DNA of 21,371 nucleotides. Source: Gammaproteobacteria bacterium. GTDB lineage: Bacteria > Pseudomonadota > Gammaproteobacteria > Pseudomonadales > GM7GCV1. The notes below the pieces were generated by a model. It was not told the origin of the DNA. It ran no database searches and worked only from the letters and a program-made list of their open reading frames with translations. The first letter of the stretch is position 1. Each line of letters opens with the position of its first letter. The stretch lies in the NCBI GenBank assembly GCA_030830945.1, contig JAURLY010000091.1, positions 1-21,371 of the forward strand. The letters are read 5' to 3'. Positions 19,645 through 21,371 of the stretch are shown piece by piece. The position numbers and the translations under genes are program-made.

Positions 19645-21371
19645 CTTTCATGTGTAAATACATGGCGCAGGAAAACGCAATAACCGTTCCCCAGAGAGCA
19701 ATTTTCTGTGTTAACCCAGACAGGGTAAAATACATAACAACGGCGCCGGCCAGGGTAAAACCCGAACCCATAACCCCATAGATGAACTTCTTTGTGAAAT
19801 TCTTCCAATCCATAGTTCTTACTCCATCTGTGTATTTGTAAATAGATATCGTTTTAATCCAGTCAGGGCCTTCGCCTTCGATTGCACCACCCTCTTCTGT
19901 TTCCTCTTCTTCTTTTCTTACCGCGACATCTTGTCTTGGGCCAGCAGGAGAAGGATTAGAACCAGGAGTTGGAATTGCACCAGCAGCAGAAGCCAAAGCC
20001 ACCGTGCTGGTAACCAAGTTTACCGCAATCACGCTTCTTCTCGTGCCAACATCTATTGAAGAACCAAGGGCGGTATAGGTATCAAACACGCCTGCAAACA
20101 CATTTATCTCTTCTTCAAACGACTCTTTTACTTCTACTGGGGCTTCCGCGAGTGCCTCGGCAATTTCGGCACCCGCTTCTTGCGAGACCTCGGCAACAAC
20201 GATTGCGGCAAACACCTCTGTTGCTTGTTCACCGTCAATGCTTTCAAGCACTTTGGAGCTTGTTGCCAGTTCTATTGCTTGTCCAGAATCAACACCACCT
20301 TCTTGTTCGATAATCAATGAGACAACCGTTGATACTTGTTCGCCAGAAATCGTGTCAGATTCAAGGACATCTACGATTACCTCAACGGAATCCCCGTCAA
20401 GTTCGTTGCCCAAAACAGCAGTGAAAGTTTCAATCAAAACTTCGTTGCTTACTTCTTCGTCAAACACTGCGCCCAAAGCAGAACCGAGCGCTTCGGAGGT
20501 GAGGTCTTCTGCCAACACGTCCACGATGAGGTCAATGGTTTCTTTGTCTGATAGGTCTCCGTCAAATGCCGCTTCAAACATTGCGTCAAGTTCTTCAACA
20601 TCAAGGTCTTTATCAAGAAGGTCGGTCACAACCGCAGCCATTTCGGTGACGGTTGCGTCTTCGCTAAAGACTGCTTCCATGACTGAATCAAGTTCTTCAT
20701 TGCTGAGGGGACCATCAAACAAGCTGGTCAACACCTCAACTGTTTCTGTCGTGTCTGATATGTCTTCAAACACTTTGTCTAGCACTGCCTCAAACTGTTC
20801 GTCGGAAATATCTGCTTCAAGGAATGACCCAATCACATCGGCTACGTCTTCTGGGTTTTCTATGTTGTCAAATACGGCATCAATTGTGTTGTCGAAGTCG
20901 CTGTCTGAAATTTCCGTAAAGTCAACTTCCTCAATCACTGCACCGATTTCCTCAGGCGTGGCGTCGGCTGGAAGTTCGTCAAATTCCTCTGGTGTCCCAA
21001 TAGAATCACCCCATGGATTATCTACTTCTACCGGCTCGGTTTCTATGGGCTCTGTTTCAATTGGTTCTGAATATTCTGGAATTGTCTCTGTTGGCAATTC
21101 GGTTTCAGGTTCTGTTTCTACGGGAAGCGTCACCGTTGTGGATTCTGTTTCAGGCTCTGGGTATTGCGGCAGTGGCACTGTTGTATCGCCAGGGGGAGTC
21201 ACGACGACAGGAACGACGGTCGTACTGGTCGTAGTTGTAGTAGTAGATGAAGTAGTTGTAGTTACTGGAGTCGGGTCAAGAACAGTTGCATCAATAGTTA
21301 CTTCAGGACCATAGGTGCAACTACCAGTTCCAACCCCAGCACACCCAGCCGTCATTGCTTTGATACCAAAA
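19634..21371 (-). CDS. Large acidic repeat protein with C-terminal membrane helices (start beyond window)
   Basis: 573 codons are visible from ATG 21355, and the frame is open to the right edge (F-G-I-K-A before it), so the N-terminus is likely missing. Residues 1-30 contain 3 Cys; 31-80 are Thr/Pro-rich (TTTTSSTTTTTTS); 66-115 are Glu/Pro-rich. Residues 134-354 are thirteen tandem 17-residue units, i.e. a 34-residue helix-hairpin repeat with pattern '..F...I..VF...... ..V..VI..FL...'. A hydrophobic stretch lies at 441-461 (SVIAVNLVTSTVALASAAGAI), then an acidic linker, then two membrane helices at 524-545 and 552-567 with a short tail MKEPE. It might be a surface/tail-associated or membrane-anchored structural protein; no family is claimed. 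Confidence 0.75.
   Translation of the reverse strand, partial: FGIKAMTAGCAGVGTGSCTYGPEVTIDATVLDPTPVTTTTSSTTTTTTSTTVVPVVVTPPGDTTVPLPQYPEPETESTTVTLPVETEPETELPTETIPEYSEPIETEPIETEPVEVDNPWGDSIGTPEEFDELPADATPEEIGAVIEEVDFTEISDSDFDNTIDAVFDNIENPEDVADVIGSFLEADISDEQFEAVLDKVFEDISDTTETVEVLTSLFDGPLSNEELDSVMEAVFSEDATVTEMAAVVTDLLDKDLDVEELDAMFEAAFDGDLSDKETIDLIVDVLAEDLTSEALGSALGAVFDEEVSNEVLIETFTAVLGNELDGDSVEVIVDVLESDTISGEQVSTVVSLIIEQEGGVDSGQAIELATSSKVLESIDGEQATEVFAAIVVAEVSQEAGAEIAEALAEAPVEVKESFEEEINVFAGVFDTYTALGSSIDVGTRRSVIAVNLVTSTVALASAAGAIPTPGSNPSPAGPRQDVAVRKEEEETEEGGAIEGEGPDWIKTISIYKYTDGVRTMDWKNFTKKFIYGVMGSGFTLAGAVVMYFTLSGLTQKIALWGTVIAFSCAMYLHMKEPE

Noticed and set aside
20238..21314. A 358-codon + strand frame, Ser/Thr-rich
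   Set aside because: It is the antisense shadow of the repeat-protein gene; its composition (long Ser/Val runs) simply mirrors the acidic repeats, and it has no ribosome site.

Overview
The window looks like part of a tailed-phage (Caudoviricetes) genome, or a prophage or metagenomic phage contig, that infects an actinobacterium. The evidence is: a WhiB-family gene with the four-Cys iron-sulphur signature; a proteasome-beta-like Ntn hydrolase; a lysis cassette with an M15 (VanY-type) endolysin, a peptidoglycan-binding domain and two small membrane proteins; a helicase-loader-like gene; and dense small genes with ATGA/TAATG/GTGA overlaps. The DNA is of moderate GC, so a moderate-GC (for example freshwater) actinobacterium is possible, but that is inference. 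No tRNA, integrase, transposase, CRISPR array, portal, terminase or capsid gene was recognised.

Region 1 (1-7426, all +): an accessory operon block containing a YubB/DUF1281-like protein, a 73-aa XRE regulator, several unknown proteins, a DUF4314-like protein, a MoxR/CobS-like AAA+ ATPase, and a partner protein with an HExxH motif and a VWA domain. The block carries 18 copies of a short motif, GGGGTAGATAA(C/G)T, at gene ends, immediately before starts, in intergenic regions and twice in frame inside genes. Three long intergenic spacers (about 74-357, 1883-2222, 4031-4435) share one ordered module: GC hairpin, G-rich box, TTGACGGTGGTGGAAAG, GGGGTAGATAA, TGCTAATCTGNTGTCC.

Region 2 (7425-10934): a small membrane protein and a helicase-associated/HTH protein on the minus strand, the latter behind a LexA-type box, followed by a + strand run with a DUF1599 (nucleotide-modification-associated) protein, a zinc-ribbon protein and two membrane-linked proteins. 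A second repeat, TGACGGTGGTGGAAG, recurs at gene boundaries through regions 1-3.

Region 3 (10935-13190): about 700 bases rich in hairpins and palindromes, then a replication-type pair (DNA-binding protein and helicase-loader-like protein), a 48-aa membrane protein and two ribbon-helix-helix-like proteins. The structured stretch is a candidate replication origin or control region.

Region 4 (13287-16850): WhiB (minus) with a perfect LexA-type palindrome upstream, two small + genes, and a minus operon of four genes (HTH-like protein, metallophosphoesterase, small winged-helix-like protein, proteasome-like hydrolase). Two winged-helix-like genes are divergent from it (16851-17723).

Region 5 (17713-21371, minus): a Cys-rich protein, then the lysis cassette and the 3' part of a large acidic protein with thirteen 17-residue repeats, a Thr/Pro linker and C-terminal membrane helices. 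Its start lies beyond the window.
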